Notes: generated from the letters alone by a model not told the origin. A stretch of DNA of 64,000 bases from Nemertoderma westbladi (GCA_032718475.1 JAUCBJ010007514.1:1-64000); one strand, 5' to 3'; positions 10,030-22,185 are shown, counted from the first letter of the stretch. Numbers and translations are program-made.

Positions 10030-12755
10030 TCTGTAAGTTAATTGATATTTATTACACTTTTATATAATAAGCTATTAGTTATGTTAAGACGAGTTTAATT
10101 ACATCTTTGTAAGTAATGTACTTTGCAACAAGTATTTATGTACTCTTATTCCAAAATTATAATGTTAGAATACAATGTCTGATGAAAAACCGCATATAAA
10201 ACTTTTATTGTTAAAAAAGTAGAACTTTTTGTTGGAATTTCCCAAATGATATTATAAATAGATGCTGAAAAAACCGTAACGTCATTTATGAACGTTCCCT
10301 TGATTGTTTCAAAGTCAACATAAACTCCCGTGGCCACCACGCAAATATTATAATTAATACACGTAGTGACTTTATTTAGTGACTTAGACATTTTTAATAC
10401 AGGCTAAAATGATATATTTATAAACTACATGGATACCGAAGTTCAACAAATTGGACCCGTTGCTGGGATAATGAAGGAAGTTCAACGTTCGCAGACTTAT
10501 CGCTCGCTCCACCACAAATCAGGTTTATAAAGTTTGCAGACTTAATGACCATTTAAGTTGGTACCACTTATTTGGATTTGTGTTGCTGCTTCCCAGTGTT
10601 TGACTACTGTGCACGCGTCTCTCATCTTTACATTGCCGCTTCCTTATCCCTTTGTGTCTATTGTTATTTACAGACTTGGCCTCTTGAGAAAGCCTTCCAC
10701 TATGAGACGAAAGCTACGGATCAGCTCGACTGCCACCTCGGTATCAGATGCTTTTTATTTTGTGATACTGATTTACGTACATACCTACCGCCATTGGTAA
10801 AGTGTTTTACCTAACTTGCTTAACTAGACTAATTAAATAAAGCTAAAATATAACTGTAAAATAAAAGTTCATTTTAAAATTAAAGCATTTTTATGAAATA
10901 TTATTATTTAAATATAAATATTATTTTTTTTATTATTAATATATTATATTATGATAAATATTAAAATATGGCAGTTACAATATTTGGATTTAATAATTGT
11001 TGACCCTAAGTTTAATACGATCTATTATAGTTACTGCAAAATATACTGCGAGAACTTTTAATGTAAACCAAACATTAAAAAACATACAGCGCCTCAGAAA
11101 AACAAAATAAACAGCAATAAACCCGCGTTTACGGGTTGATGGATGTTGGTGAACGCAAAAAGTCTGAAATGAATGTGCAAAAACAAAATCGTACGATTTA
11201 TTAATTTGAACAATAAAGCATAAACTTAAAATATTAGTAATTGTATAATAATTGTTAACATTTGCAACAAACCTGCAGAATACCAGCCGACTGTAACTAA
11301 TCTCCTTCTTCCCTTTCTTGGCGCCTTTCCCGTAGGAAACCTGGACGGTTGTTTTCGCTGGCTTTGTAATGTGCAGCACCTGGGAGTGCAGTCGGCTATT
11401 CCTGACGCGACCGCCCCTATCCTTTAGTACCGGCATACCGGTTCCCCAGTAGAACTGACAGATGGAACTCAACATTAGTTCCATCACGGATGGCCAGCGA
11501 TGATTGTGTGCTCATACTGGTATCGGGTATAGTATGACTTTATCTACAATATAAACATTTATACACAATTATTATATAATTTATTAATTACTATTTACTT
11601 CAAGACTTATAATCTAGCACTTTATAAGATAACAGTGCGCCGCGTTTTAAATTCCATTTGTCATTTAGATTTTAATAGAGACAAGGACGGTAATCTTATC
11701 AAGTGCTAGATTAAGACTTGGAGTATTACTCATAATTTTATTCGAAAAATTGAAATATTTAATTAAAAAACATTTTTCACGGCTATAGGTAGGGCAATGG
11801 TCAACTACCGGTTAGGTGCGGTGCACAATTTGAATTTACTTTTCCAATAAAATTATTTATTTTAATTTAGCATTTGTGAATGATTTCGACTTAAAAATTA
11901 GATTTTCAACATTAAATTTTTATAACATTTAATTACGGATGAATAAAGAGACCGTAAACACATATTTCAGCAATAATTAGCTATATAATTCAAAACCCGC
12001 TTTGGCTAATCAACAATGTTACTTGTGAATTTAAGGAAAGAAGATAGTGAGAACAGGTTACAGTTTCATTTTTGATCCGAATCGTCTGTTATTTGCTTCG
12101 ATTTTCCCCAAGATTGTGTTGGATTTCGATTGCATCCAAGTATCCCCCTATCCTGCTCTACTATTATCATATAACTATAAATCCTGTCGTAAGATGCAAC
12201 ACTAACTAACATAATAATATTACCAGTTCTTTCCTGCTATTTATAATGCGTTTAACGTTAGACTCACCTTTAACAATGCCCTTCTTCGGATGATGAATAT
12301 CAGATAGTCTATAGCTGTATAAATCTGTAGCTGTATATTGAGGTATATCACAATCGAATTAAATTATTAAATTAATTACAAATTAAACGATGTTATTTCT
12401 AATTTATTTACCTGTACTGATAACTTAATAAACGTGCGTGCAGACCTACTAGTCTATAATAATATTATCTTTAAAACTGTAATAACATTTAACATACAAT
12501 CTATAATAAATAGAGTGTGTAATGTTATTCGAAAGTTGAAATATTATTTTACGACGTCGAGGTGTATAAGTAAAGGAATGACAAATATTTTCCGAGCATA
12601 TTCTATAATTTATTCAGTAACTTTGTAAACCAGCAAACAGCAAACGCAGCGTTGCGAGCGGACATTAGTTATCTGAACTTTTGGGAATAATGGCTTTCAC
12701 ACACGGAACTTTTTCAAATCAACCCAAAATACTATGCTGGCCGGAAAATACAAAT
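10030..12755. other. A+T-rich stretch without a confident gene
   Basis: Mostly A+T-rich non-coding sequence. Two short GC-richer islands could be exons: 10672-10738 on plus (bounded by TTATTTACAG and GGTATCAG, open as TWPLEKAFHYETKATDQLDC) and about 11276-11480 on minus (open text SYGKGAKKGKKEISYSR before a GTTTGT donor). Neither links in phase to another exon that I can find, so I do not call them genes. Confidence 0.4.
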
Positions 12756-12763
12756 ATTGATAG

Positions 12764-13152
12764 GAGCAGGTTGACATGGGCGGGCTTTTCTAACCAAAAC
12801 AATAAACGTTATCATTATAAATTGAGGGAAATGAGCAGATTACATGGGCGGGCTGTTCTAACCAAAACAATAAATGTTATCATTACAAATTGAGGGAAAG
12901 GAGCAGGTTACATGGGCGGGCTTTTCTAACCAAAACAATAAACGTTATCATTACAAATAAAAGGAAAGGAGCAGGTTACATTGGCGGGAATTTCTAACCC
13001 AAACAATAAACATCATTACAAATTGACAGAAAGGAGCCGATTACATGGGCGGGCTTTTCTAACCAAAACAATAAACGTTATCATTACAAATTAAAGGACA
13101 GGAGCAGGTTACATTGGCAGGCTTTTCTAACCAAAACAATAAACGTTATTGT
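12764..13152. repeat. tandem array, six copies of a unit of about 68 bp
   Basis: GAGCAGG-type unit starts fall at 12764, 12833, 12901, 12969, 13034 and 13102. Each unit reads GAGCAGGTTACATGGGCGGG, then CTTTTCTAACCAAAACAATAA, then CGTTATCATTACAAATTGAG. The same unit occurs singly, in reverse orientation, inside the dispersed repeats at 1790-1990 and 40195-40335 and near 40608-40660, the last within a 186-bp MITE. The array probably grew from one such mobile unit. Confidence 0.85.
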
Positions 13153-13155
13153 TAT

Positions 13156-14136
13156 GATATATGGCATTGTTTACAAAACAACCCATCATACAGTATATAA
13201 TAATTAGATATGTCCAGTATGTAGCCCTACGTACGTAAGTTTTATAATAAAACCTTAGCATATTAATTTACGGTGGCAAACTTTCCTAAAACATTAATAT
13301 GAATTTGCCGTTTATTGATATTATTTGAACCTAATGTGTATTGTATTAATTTCATTCGTACAGTATTTCCCTATAAACCAACATTGTACTAAATTAACGC
13401 CAAAATTGTGCTTTAATAATCGCGAAATTAATATTACGGCAATAGACCTATAAGACCACCGGGACAGATTTATTACCATATATGGTAATAATTTAGGGAT
13501 TCCGAGAGGCGAGAGCCATAATCCGGCTCTATCATTGGTTTAGCTATTTAGGTTGGTTTAATAGCAGTACGATTTTGTTCGACCAATGATATAGATATTG
13601 TGTCATTCTTGCAGATTTGTGTTGTTAATCATTCTTACAGTTTTTGTGATTTGAATTATTCTTCTTATGATTTTGTACTTCCGTTGATTATTGTAAATGC
13701 TGATTTCTGCTGTTACTTTTTGCTTGATTATCACTTTGAATAATGATTACTGCTTGAACGGACTCTTGATTTATTTAATCTTTGCAATGTAGCAAATCTT
13801 ATAAAGATTTTCCTTTCGACTGTCATACTGTTTGTTAATGCAAGCGCCAATATGGTAATTGTTTACTCTAGCATGTTGGGCTAAGGGTGTAGGTAGGCGT
13901 TGTGGGCGCACTGTGGAAGCGACGGAAGGAGAGTGGAGGATCCAATGTGTGGCATCGAAATTATTATAATTATCGAAATTATAAACACTATTAACACTAA
14001 TATTGTCTACTTTATAACATATAGGATATCACAGTACAGTAACGCTTTCAAATTATGTCCCATTGGATCCTAATAGGATCCTAATAGGAACCTAATAGGA
14101 AATAAATAACCTTTAGGAAATCACTTGGAATTTATC
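13156..14136. other. no gene seen
   Basis: A+T-rich sequence with no open frame of coding character. A short run of GGATCCTAATAG-like repeats lies at about 14065-14100. Confidence 0.5.
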
Positions 14137-14488
14137 CACCAGAAAATGGGACCAGTGGCATTTTACCAATATAGTTGGGGATACGAGATTACCAATAATA
14201 ATCTCGCCTCATAACCAGTTTGGGGGGGGGGGGGGGGGCGGGGCGACACAATCCCTAAAGCCACAGAGAGAGGTGCGAGGTCAAACTACCTCGGAGGGAG
14301 AACACAGCTAGTAGAGGCTAGCGACGGGGGGAAACACTCACATGGAGTGCCAAAGTGACAATTAGTATATAAGCCAATAGCAGGCAGGGAAGCACAGGAT
14401 CAGAGATAGGAAAGCATCCACTGGGTACAGAAGGCCAAGTAGAGTAAGAGGTGTAACCACTATCTGTGTGTATCAATCATATATTATT
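14137..14488. repeat. 350-bp dispersed repeat, copy 2 (LTR-like)
   Basis: Same orientation and order of blocks as 2481-2830, including the internal poly-G run (about 14221-14239) and the GGGAAGCA...TATCAATCATATATTAT end. The flanks of the two copies do not match outside these limits, which supports dispersal as a defined unit. Confidence 0.65.
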
Positions 14489-14489
14489 C

Positions 14490-15366
14490 TTTATTACTGA
14501 TTGCATTTACATTTATTATGTAGATTCAACGTTCAGACAAACACACTAAGATACCGCACCAGTAAGTTTGAAATGCTCAAACTTGTAAAATAGGAATGTA
14601 AAATTGTTCTTATGAGCTGTAGGATTTTTTGAGATATGCATGACATGCTGACATGAGCTTCGCGATTTTGTATGATTATGATGTGCGCCACGAGCTAATT
14701 TCAGGTGCGCGGTGATCTCGAAACAACAAAGCTGCGGGCTCATGCATCCAATTCAATCCATTCCAACCTGGCCTGCCAGCAGCCCTAATTACAATAGCCT
14801 ACTGAACCGGTACCGGATACTTTTTATATTTATTATTTAGGCCTGATTAATTGCTATTGATTGCGATTACTATTATTATTATTATTTGATATTATTTTAT
14901 TATTTATTTACGTGGTTGTGATAGATGAAACTTACTCGAACCTTTGGTGGATTGTCATCGATTCGCTTGGCTTCTTCTTCCAGTTCTGTAGAAGCTATTG
15001 TGACTTCACTTTTTGATTGTTGTATTTTATCGCTGTGCGTCGTGGAACACTAAACGTTTGAGCATCTATTTGCTTTATTCATTTAGGTTAGTCTAACAGT
15101 TCTAAGTCCAACTGTAATACAGTAATAGCCTACTGTAAACCACTTCTTTGAACTTTTTCTTTGAAATTAGCATGAAGGACGTCAATGCATGGTCCCCACC
15201 AACATCAACTACTAGCAACAACCCCAACCCTGCGACAACCCAAGCCAGTACAGCTGCGGTGCAATCAACAGAGACAACGAACGTCCGTGATAAAACTGTT
15301 AAACCACCATCAAAGTCTTCCTCCGGGAAGGTTGGTAACAAGCCACGTCAGCCACATAACATAACA
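14490..15366. other. no confident gene
   Basis: Mostly A+T-rich. The stretch 15148-15366 is open on plus with a Ser/Thr/Pro/Gln-rich low-complexity translation (PPTSTTSNNPNPATTQ), but it lies against the C-terminal end of the minus-strand recombinase remnant and may be an exon of neither. I leave it unassigned. Confidence 0.35.
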
Positions 15367-16048
15367 TCACAAAGTAATACTACTGTAGTTCCCACCCGTT
15401 TCGACTAAATCACCAACAACGTTCCTTCCTGTTCCACCTACATCATCCATGGCGTTCCCACCCATTCCGACTAAATCACCAACAATATTCCTTCCTGTTC
15501 CACCTATGTCATCCATGGCATTCCCACCCATTCCGACTAAGTTACCCACAACGTTCCTTCCTGTTCCACCTATATCATCCATAATGTCCCTTCCCATTCC
15601 GACTATATCACACAGAGTTATTTCTTCGAGTTGTTTTCCTTTAAACTCACTCATTCTCCCCTCTGAAATCAAAGCCATGAATTTTGAAACTTGGGAAACC
15701 TCAATTACATCACTGGAGTTGATATACCTTTTGATGCACATCCATGGAATGACCCAAATGGCGACTGAGCCATTCTTTCTCATTTTCTTTCAGACTGACT
15801 AATTGACTTACAGTGGCACAATACTTACGCATCTTTGTAGTTCTAATAAGTTTTGGCTTCTCACACTTTAATTCAACTGCCAGGGCACCAAGTAAATCAC
15901 CACCTCGAATAACTTTCTTCACATTAGATAGAAACACGAAATCTTTATTATCTAAGCCTTCACAAAGATAAAGAAGGAGTTGTCTAATAACAGGTTTGAT
16001 TAATATTGGTAAGAAAGATAGGTTCAACACTGGGGATTCCCCTTGTAT
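15367..16048 (-). pseudogene. tyrosine-recombinase-like (Crypton-like) remnant with repeat tail
   Basis: Read on minus, a probable exon begins at 16048 after a CTTTTTAG acceptor. It encodes the C-terminal half of a tyrosine-recombinase fold: KLIRTTKMRKYCATVSQ (candidate catalytic Arg), then WLSRHLGHSMDVHQKVY (candidate His and nucleophile Tyr). After a frame break near 15715-15780 the frame continues as VIEVSQVSKFMALISEGRMS and EFKGKQLEEI. This segment matches the order of a widespread uncharacterised recombinase-like family in animals related to Crypton/DUF3504 proteins. The tail consists of 22-residue repeats (GTGRNVVGNLVGMGGNAMDD). The DNA-binding N-terminal half is absent unless it lies in upstream exons that I cannot see. 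The frame break argues for a pseudogene. The recombinase assignment is by motif only. Confidence 0.55.
15388..15605. repeat. 66-bp tandem repeat, just over three copies
   Basis: Unit starts at 15388, 15454, 15520 and 15586, an exact 66-bp period. Because 66 is divisible by three, the array stays in frame and encodes 22-residue Gly/Asn/Asp-rich repeats at the end of the minus-strand recombinase-like frame. Confidence 0.9.
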
Positions 16049-16238
16049 CTAAAAAGATATTTGTTCCGATCGATTTCGAGATCTTGTCTCCTTATCAAGG
16101 ACGATACAGTTACTTGAAGGAATTACATAAATGTTACATTACATACTGTATATCAAATTTAAGTTAATGTTCGTGTCGTTCTATTAAAACATTTGATTAA
16201 TATTGGGACAGGTTGACATTGCTTGCCCCATATAGTGA

Positions 16239-17663
16239 GTGATAAGGGACATTCTTTTAATGAGCTCCTTCTCTAGGGGTCCAATACAGAAATCACTTCT
16301 TCAGGAGTATTCTTTGAAGTATCGTGGTTCAAACCTTTCTGGTGTTTTTGGTGTTGTTGTTGAAGATGGAAACATCCGTACTGATCCAAAGAAAGTTCAG
16401 GCGATTTACAATTATGTACGCCCAACTACCCCTAAAGAGGTTATGAGCTTCACTGGAATGTGCTCTTTTTACTCCCGTTTCATTCCTGGATATGCTTCTA
16501 TTGCTAGTCCTTTATATGCAGCACAAAATCAGCCAGTAGCAAAGTTTGTATGGTCAGAAGAATGTGAACAGGCATTCCAGGAATTGAAAAACTGTTTATT
16601 GAATGATCCGGTTCTATGTCTTCCTGATTTTACAAAACCATTTCGGTTGGAAACAGATGCATCTTCAATTGGAATACGGGTGTTATCGCAGGAGTTCGAA
16701 GAAAATTGGCACCCAGTGGCATTTGCTAGTCATAAACTCACTCCAACACAGAGGCATTATTCAACGACTGACAGGGAATTTCTTGCGCTGCATTGGGCAA
16801 TTCTTAAATTCCATCCATATCTGTATGTTCGTGAGTTTCAAGTATTTACAGACCATACACCTTTGTTAAGTATGGTTCGAGGTCGGACACACAATGATAG
16901 ACAGGCTCAATGGCGTGATAAACTGGCTAGCTATTGATTTGAAATTATTCATAGCCTTGGTTGTGAAAATGTAATTGCTGATGCATTAAGTCGGTCAGTA
17001 ATAGATTCAACCCTCAATCCTGAGGCACCAGAGTTCATGTCATCTTATGGGTGTTATGCTACTGTAGCAGGAATACAGGATGCAAACTGGGAAGAGCGTC
17101 AGTCGAAGGATCCTGCATTAATGGAACTTCTAAACAAAGAATTGCCTACAAATTATTCTATTGTTGGAGGCATTATTCGTTATTATAACCGTGTTGTGAT
17201 TCCAGCTCATGAAGTTTTGGATGTTTTGACATAGTATCATGAAGCTGGGCATTTTGGGGTTTGTTTGAGGACATGTTTGGGACATGTTTGAGCATTTTAG
17301 CAATCTGGTTTGTGGTGTCATGATATGCGAAAACATATCCAATCCATTATAAATAGATGTCGTGTATGTGCTTCCCAGAAAGGTTATAAGCAATTTCATC
17401 CACGAACAGAAACATTGCCGACGGCGCGTGCAGTCTCGCCCTTTGAATTTGTTGCAATCGATTTGGTTGGCCCATTGCCTGTACAGCGCTCAGGATATAG
17501 TTGGGTGTTAACTATAATTGACCATGCTACAAGATATCTTGTGGCTGTACCTCTTATTAAAACAGACTCTGCTACTGTTGGTGCGGCGTTTTTAGACAAC
17601 TGGGTTAATAAATTTGGGCCACCTCGTGTATTGCTATCTGATAAAGAAGGACAATATAAATAA
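16239..17663 (+). pseudogene. Ty3/gypsy-type pol fragment (RT end, RNase H, integrase)
   Basis: The first frame (16239-16937) begins inside the reverse transcriptase thumb (PKKVQAIYNYVRPTTPKEV and SFYSRFIPGYASIASPLY) and passes into RNase H (FRLETDASSIGIRVLSQ, FASHKLTPTQRHYSTTDREF, FTDHTPLL). A stop at 16937 is followed by GCENVIADALSRS, the usual end of RNase H. The integrase zinc-finger region and core follow (CRVCASQKG; FVAIDLVGPLP; RVLLSDKEGQY), with the first two catalytic Asp visible but the sequence ending before the Glu. The polymerase catalytic motif, gag, protease and both LTRs are missing. An in-frame stop near 17232 and frame changes show it is dead. It is a 5'- and 3'-truncated LTR-retrotransposon relic. 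Confidence 0.88.
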
Positions 17664-17759
17664 ACTAACAAATATGAGGTATGAATTAGGTTGTCAGATA
17701 AAGTTAGCACCATAGGTTGAATTTGAATAAGTTTGAAAGCCGGCTAAAATACTTACGTT

Positions 17760-18112
17760 TATAAAATTATAATTGGTGAGTACAACTATACCAGTAATTA
17801 AGAGAATATTAAGCACCAAAAAGGTTAAAAAATCTAACGGGGGTTTATAATACTAAAATGAACATTGTAATGGAGTTTATAAAATTATTATTGGTGAGTA
17901 CAATTATTGAAATAATTAAGAGAAATATTAAGCACCAAAAAGGTTCAAAAAATCTAACGGGGGTTTATTATACTAAAATGAACATTGTAATGCAGTTTAT
18001 AAAATTATTATTGGTGAGTACAATTATTGAAATAATTAAGAGAAATATTAAGCACCAAAAAGGTTCAAAAAATCTAACGGGGGTTTATTATACTAAAATG
18101 AACATTAGTAAT
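17760..18112. repeat. 120-bp tandem repeat, three copies
   Basis: Copies start near 17760, 17880 and 18000, each with AAAATTATTATTGGTGAGTA, ATTAAGAGAAATATTAAGCA, CCAAAAAGGTTCAAAAAATC and a TAACGGGGGTTTATTATAC end. Copies 2 and 3 are almost identical; copy 1 is more diverged. It abuts the truncated end of the gypsy fragment. Confidence 0.85.
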
Positions 18113-18404
18113 GAACTGAATTATAATAAGGCGGATAATTAAAATGGGCGTGCTGCTGGCGGATATAGACTTGGTGTTGGCGGGATTGTTAAAATAGTTC
18201 GGTTGCCGGGGAGATACAGTAGAGAGTAGAGAGGTTTGGTAAAATTCACAGCAGAAAGGGATCAATTGCTGTACAAATAATTCCTGATACACGGCTACTG
18301 TAAGTGCGAACAATGTGTCAGTGGGTTCGAGGAAATTAAATTAATTAGAATAAAATAAATTTGAAAATCAGAAAACTCCTAAAGGTAGCTCCTAAAGGGA
18401 TAGA

Positions 18405-18421
18405 GGGGGGGGGGGGGGGGG
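18405..18421. repeat. poly-G run near the 3' end of PLE1
   Basis: An uninterrupted G tract in the non-coding stretch between the 120-bp repeats and PLE1. A second G-rich tract lies at 18507-18516. Nothing else is recognised at 18113-18547. Confidence 0.85.
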
Positions 18422-18547
18422 TGGCTGTGCTGGCTTAAATCGAAAAATGTGCTAAGTGTGACGCCAAAAAAGGGGAAAAGTAATATATTTAATAAACAAA
18501 AAAAAAAGGGGGGGGGAAAAGTCTATACAGTACAGGAAGAGTTAGGG

Positions 18548-21500
18548 TTACATTGCTGGTGTGATTTTATTGAGGGGAGGACGGTGGAGGTTAATCAGAA
18601 CGGACTCGGAATTAATTCGGTGGTTGTGGTTCCGGAATTGTTTGAAACAGGTGATATGGAGGTCATGCAGGGGGCAGTCGGTAAAGTGTTGCAAAAGGAG
18701 TACTTCGGGGTCAGTTGTGTCGATACCTTTTCTAGCGTCGCGGATTGCGGCCCGGTGAGCATTTAGTCTCTTATGTAAAAATTGTTCGGTCTGGCCTAGA
18801 TACCACTGCTCGGGATGAGATTGACACGCGATAAAATAAAGAATATTATGGGATTTGCAATTAAACTGACCGGTAATACGTTCGCCCCATGGGGTGGTTG
18901 GGGGGTTGGTTATTGCTTTGCAGCATAAGCATCGGGAGATGTGGCAGGGCTGGTTACCGGTGTTACATTGGGGTTGCTTTTTGCGGATGAGGATTTGTCC
19001 GAGGTTCGGCAGGTTGCGGGGAACGGTGATGACGCGGATAAGATTTTCGTTAAGAAATTTTTTGTGTCTCGTAACAGTGGCGGAAAGCATTTTGATGAAA
19101 TGGGGTGTGGTCGCGAGGTATATCGGCGGGTGTGTATGTGTTTGGGGGAGGGCGGTTGGGGGGTTGCATGGTAGTCGGGGGTCGGGTTCCCATGCGTAGA
19201 GGCCTAACAGGAAGTTGAGGGGGTAACCTCTGTGTTTGCACAGCTCCAAATATGTATGTCTGGCGAGATTGAAGTGGTGGTCGTTGTCGGTTAAGCGGCG
19301 GTATCTGAGGATTTCGGCTTTAACTACAGCTAAAAGTGCGGGTTTGTAGTGAGAACTGGAATATAAAATAGGGAGCTTATTGGAAGTTGGTTTCTTAAAG
19401 AGTTTCGTTAGGAGGGTGTTGTTGTGACGGTAGATGGTGATATCCAGGTAGTTCATTTGGGTGTTGGAAAATTCGGTGGTGAATTGTATATCGTTGGAAT
19501 TATAGAGTTGCTGGCACGCTGAGTTTAAGTTGTGGGTAAGGGTGTCGGTTTGTTGGGTAGTAAGTTGTTGGTCATAGATTAAAAGACTATCGTCAACTAG
19601 GGTTCGGAAAAAGGTGTGCGAAAATAAAGTAATGTGGAGAGCTCTCCGTATGACTTTAGATGCGGTTAACACAGCGTAGTCACCACTGTGGGAACCGCCC
19701 ATGGGGGCCCCCGCGATTTGTAAATAAAACTTGTTGTCGAACTGAAAGTAATTATGAAACAATATAAATCTAAGTATAAGGCACAGTTGGTGTGGCGTGT
19801 AGTTGGATCTGTAGGGAAGGGTGGGGTCTTCTGTGAGTGACTCCATAGTTGCCTGGATACCTATTTCGTGCGGTATGGCTGTAAACATGTCTATAACGTC
19901 GACAGCGACTAGGGTGCATCCGGACTGTGCGACATTTGTGGGTAGATCGGGTTTTAACTGGAGGGAACCTTTCAGATGGTTGGCGGCGGTATTGACGAGG
20001 GGGTTCAAGTAGTAGTGCATGAGCTTGGAAAGCGGAGTAAAAAAGGCGTCACTATTAGCGATGATAGGGCGACCTTTGGGAAAGAGTTTTCCATTGGGGT
20101 GGGTTACCCAATTATCATGCGGTTTGTGATCCTTAAGCGTTATGAAAACGTGTCCGACCGTGAAGGTGTTGGGGAACAAATGGGTTCTCAGTTCTGAATT
20201 GGAGACCGCGAGTTCATCAAGAAGGGCCCGACATTTAACCCTGAAGCGGGCAGTCGGGTCTTTATTTAAACATTCGTAAGTGGAGGTGTCGCTGATGAGG
20301 CGCCGAATTTCGTGGTCCTTGTCGGTAGAATCTAAAACAATGATGTTCCCTGTTTTGTCACCTTTTAGGTAGGTAACATCCTTGAGTTTGCGTAACGATA
20401 GGAGGGCCTGCTGTTGTAGTCGATCAAGGTTGGGTGGGTGGAGCTTGTTGAAACGCTTCAGGTCTATGGTCTTGATTTTGTGGTGCATTTCCTGAATGAT
20501 AACCTCAATGGCTGGGTTGTCCGTGCGGGCCGCTATGTATCGGGCGTGGCGATGGAAAGGGGGGTCAGGGGGCTGGGGGGGGGGGGTGTGGGGTTTGCGG
20601 GGTTTGGGGGCGAGATGGGGTTGGGTGGTTGCGTAGCGGGGTGCGGGTCTCTGGTGTTGTAGGGTGCGGTGACTCGGGTACCGCAGGGAGGCTTGGTGGG
20701 CGGATGGTTCTAAGGGCTTTGGTTTTAGAGCGGGTCCGGGATGATGGGGTACTAGTGATTGGAGTTGGGCGTTTGGGGGAAGGTGGGTGCGGGGCTCTGC
20801 CGGGGGTTTCAGGGCGGAGGGGACAACGGGGAAGTACCGGTGGGGAGTTGAGTGGGTCGGTGGGTGGAGTGCGGGGTGTTGGCGGGTTATTGAAGAGTAC
20901 GCGCCTAGGCGGCAGGTACGGCAGGGTGGGAATATGAATTGTAGGGCGGGCGGGTGGGGAGGGTAGGGGGCGGGAGTTGCTTGGGGTGGTCGGTTTACGA
21001 GTGCGGTCCGGTTTGGGTTCATGAATATGGCGGTTTCTATATCGGAGTTTGGACGCTGCCATGGCTACGTCGACCGTGGCTTCATAGCAGTCTGACTCGG
21101 TGAGGCCTCGGTAGGGGATGAAGTTAAACCCAAGTCCTAATAGGTCAAGTTGGTTTTTGTTAAGTTTTACACTAGAAAGGTTGGTGACTGGGGCGTGGGC
21201 TTGTGGGAAGGGATTGGTGGACTGGACATGGGACGGGTCGAGATGCTTGGTGCGGAACCTGGAGAGACCACTGCCAGACTCTCTATTATCGAGGAACTCT
21301 GTCATCGCTTCGAACCCGCTGTCGTAGCTGTGCCTATAATCGAGGCGGGCGCAGGTGGCTTCGCGTTCTCTTTCCGATATGACCGGAAGCCAGAAATCCA
21401 AGTAATCGAGTGGGGTGTAATCCCTGTGGTTGGCCGCGTAGATCTCGAGTCTCGCATATGTCTCATTGAATATACGTTTAAGTTTACGTAGTCTCGTGTA

Positions 21501-21764
21501 TCTATCTTGGATTTCAGTAGCAAAGATTCTTTTAAGTATTCCGTCGTAGAGTTTGGGGTAAAACTTAAGGATTTGGCTCACTCGGGGAACAATAAACTGG
21601 GGGGGAAAGTTGGAGTCTCTGATTGATTTAAAATATACGATTTGGTATTGTGTACGTGTTCTTAGGAGGATCAATTTTAAACATTTACTGACGTCATGTG
21701 ATGCCCTCGATGTTAAATCCAAATATTTAATGTTTCTGGTTGACGTCGAGCGTGGCGTAAGCAT
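18548..21764 (-). pseudogene. PLE1: Penelope-like element RT + GIY-YIG protein, one frame break
   Basis: Two overlapping minus frames form one protein. The upstream frame (21764 down to about 20570) holds the N-terminal region, including LNKNQLDLLGLGFNFIPYRG, which PLE2 shares, then a very proline-rich linker. The downstream frame carries the Penelope-type reverse transcriptase (GDKTGNIIVL; TLKDHKPHDNW; first Asp in VAVDVIDMF; catalytic pair in RTLVDDSLLIY) and a zinc-type Cys cluster (CNTGNQPCHISRCLCC). It ends in a GIY-YIG endonuclease (ILYFIACQ... WYLGQTEQFLHKRLNAH, with Glu in NSESVLINLHRP). The frame switch sits at a G-run (about 20577-20586 on plus), so it may be a sequence error. The RT frame is otherwise open to its stop. 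It encodes nicking and target-primed copying of its own RNA. Compared with PLE2 it has a far longer proline-rich linker and higher GC. Confidence 0.88.
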
Positions 21765-21867
21765 AATTAAAATAATTTCAGGTATACTCCGGGGGTGGAG
21801 AATCTGTTGGGGGTGTAGAGGGTCTTGCCACGAGGTGTAAAAATATTTAAATGTTACCGTATGCGCA

Positions 21868-21892
21868 TTTCACCCGTTGCGGGCGTCCTCAG
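21868..21892 (-). ncRNA. candidate hammerhead-ribozyme core upstream of PLE1
   Basis: On minus, just 5' of the PLE1 frame, the sequence reads CUGAGGA, then C, then GCCC-loop-GGGU, then GAAA. This fits the CUGANGA...GAAA hammerhead core, with stem II offset by one unpaired pyrimidine. PLE2 has the same arrangement. Hammerhead motifs in Penelope-like pLTRs are known from the literature. Stem I and stem III are weak here, so activity is doubtful. Confidence 0.35.
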
Positions 21893-22185
21893 CGGTTCAT
21901 TGTTATAATATAAACATTAAAAATAGATCAATTTAAATAAAATGGTAGGACTACCGACATAACCTAAGAACATGTACACGTGAAATGGTGGTGCAGCATA
22001 ACTGGAGAAACAGATTAAAGATAGATTAAGTTATTATAATTATATGTAATTATTATGTACCACAGTGGTAAATCAGGAGGTCTGCAGGTTATTGGTTGGG
22101 GTAGCAGTCTGCATGTGGGCGGGCTGCCTGTGGCTGTTTGGTCACTACCGGTATCAAGGATGCGGGCTGACGAGAATTCAACCTA

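Noticed and set aside
10990-11487. 165-codon minus frame
   Set aside because: The first 70 or so codons are GC-richer and end at a donor-like GTTTGT, but the rest is A+T-rich intron-like sequence and no partner exon in phase was found.
15710-15802. Plus-strand frames over the 66-bp repeats
   Set aside because: Recombinase-family motifs are on the minus strand; the plus frames are shadows of the repeat.
18881-21491. Several plus-strand frames across PLE1
   Set aside because: They lie opposite the Penelope-like reverse transcriptase and proline-rich linker and show only Gly/Val/Trp-rich shadow text.
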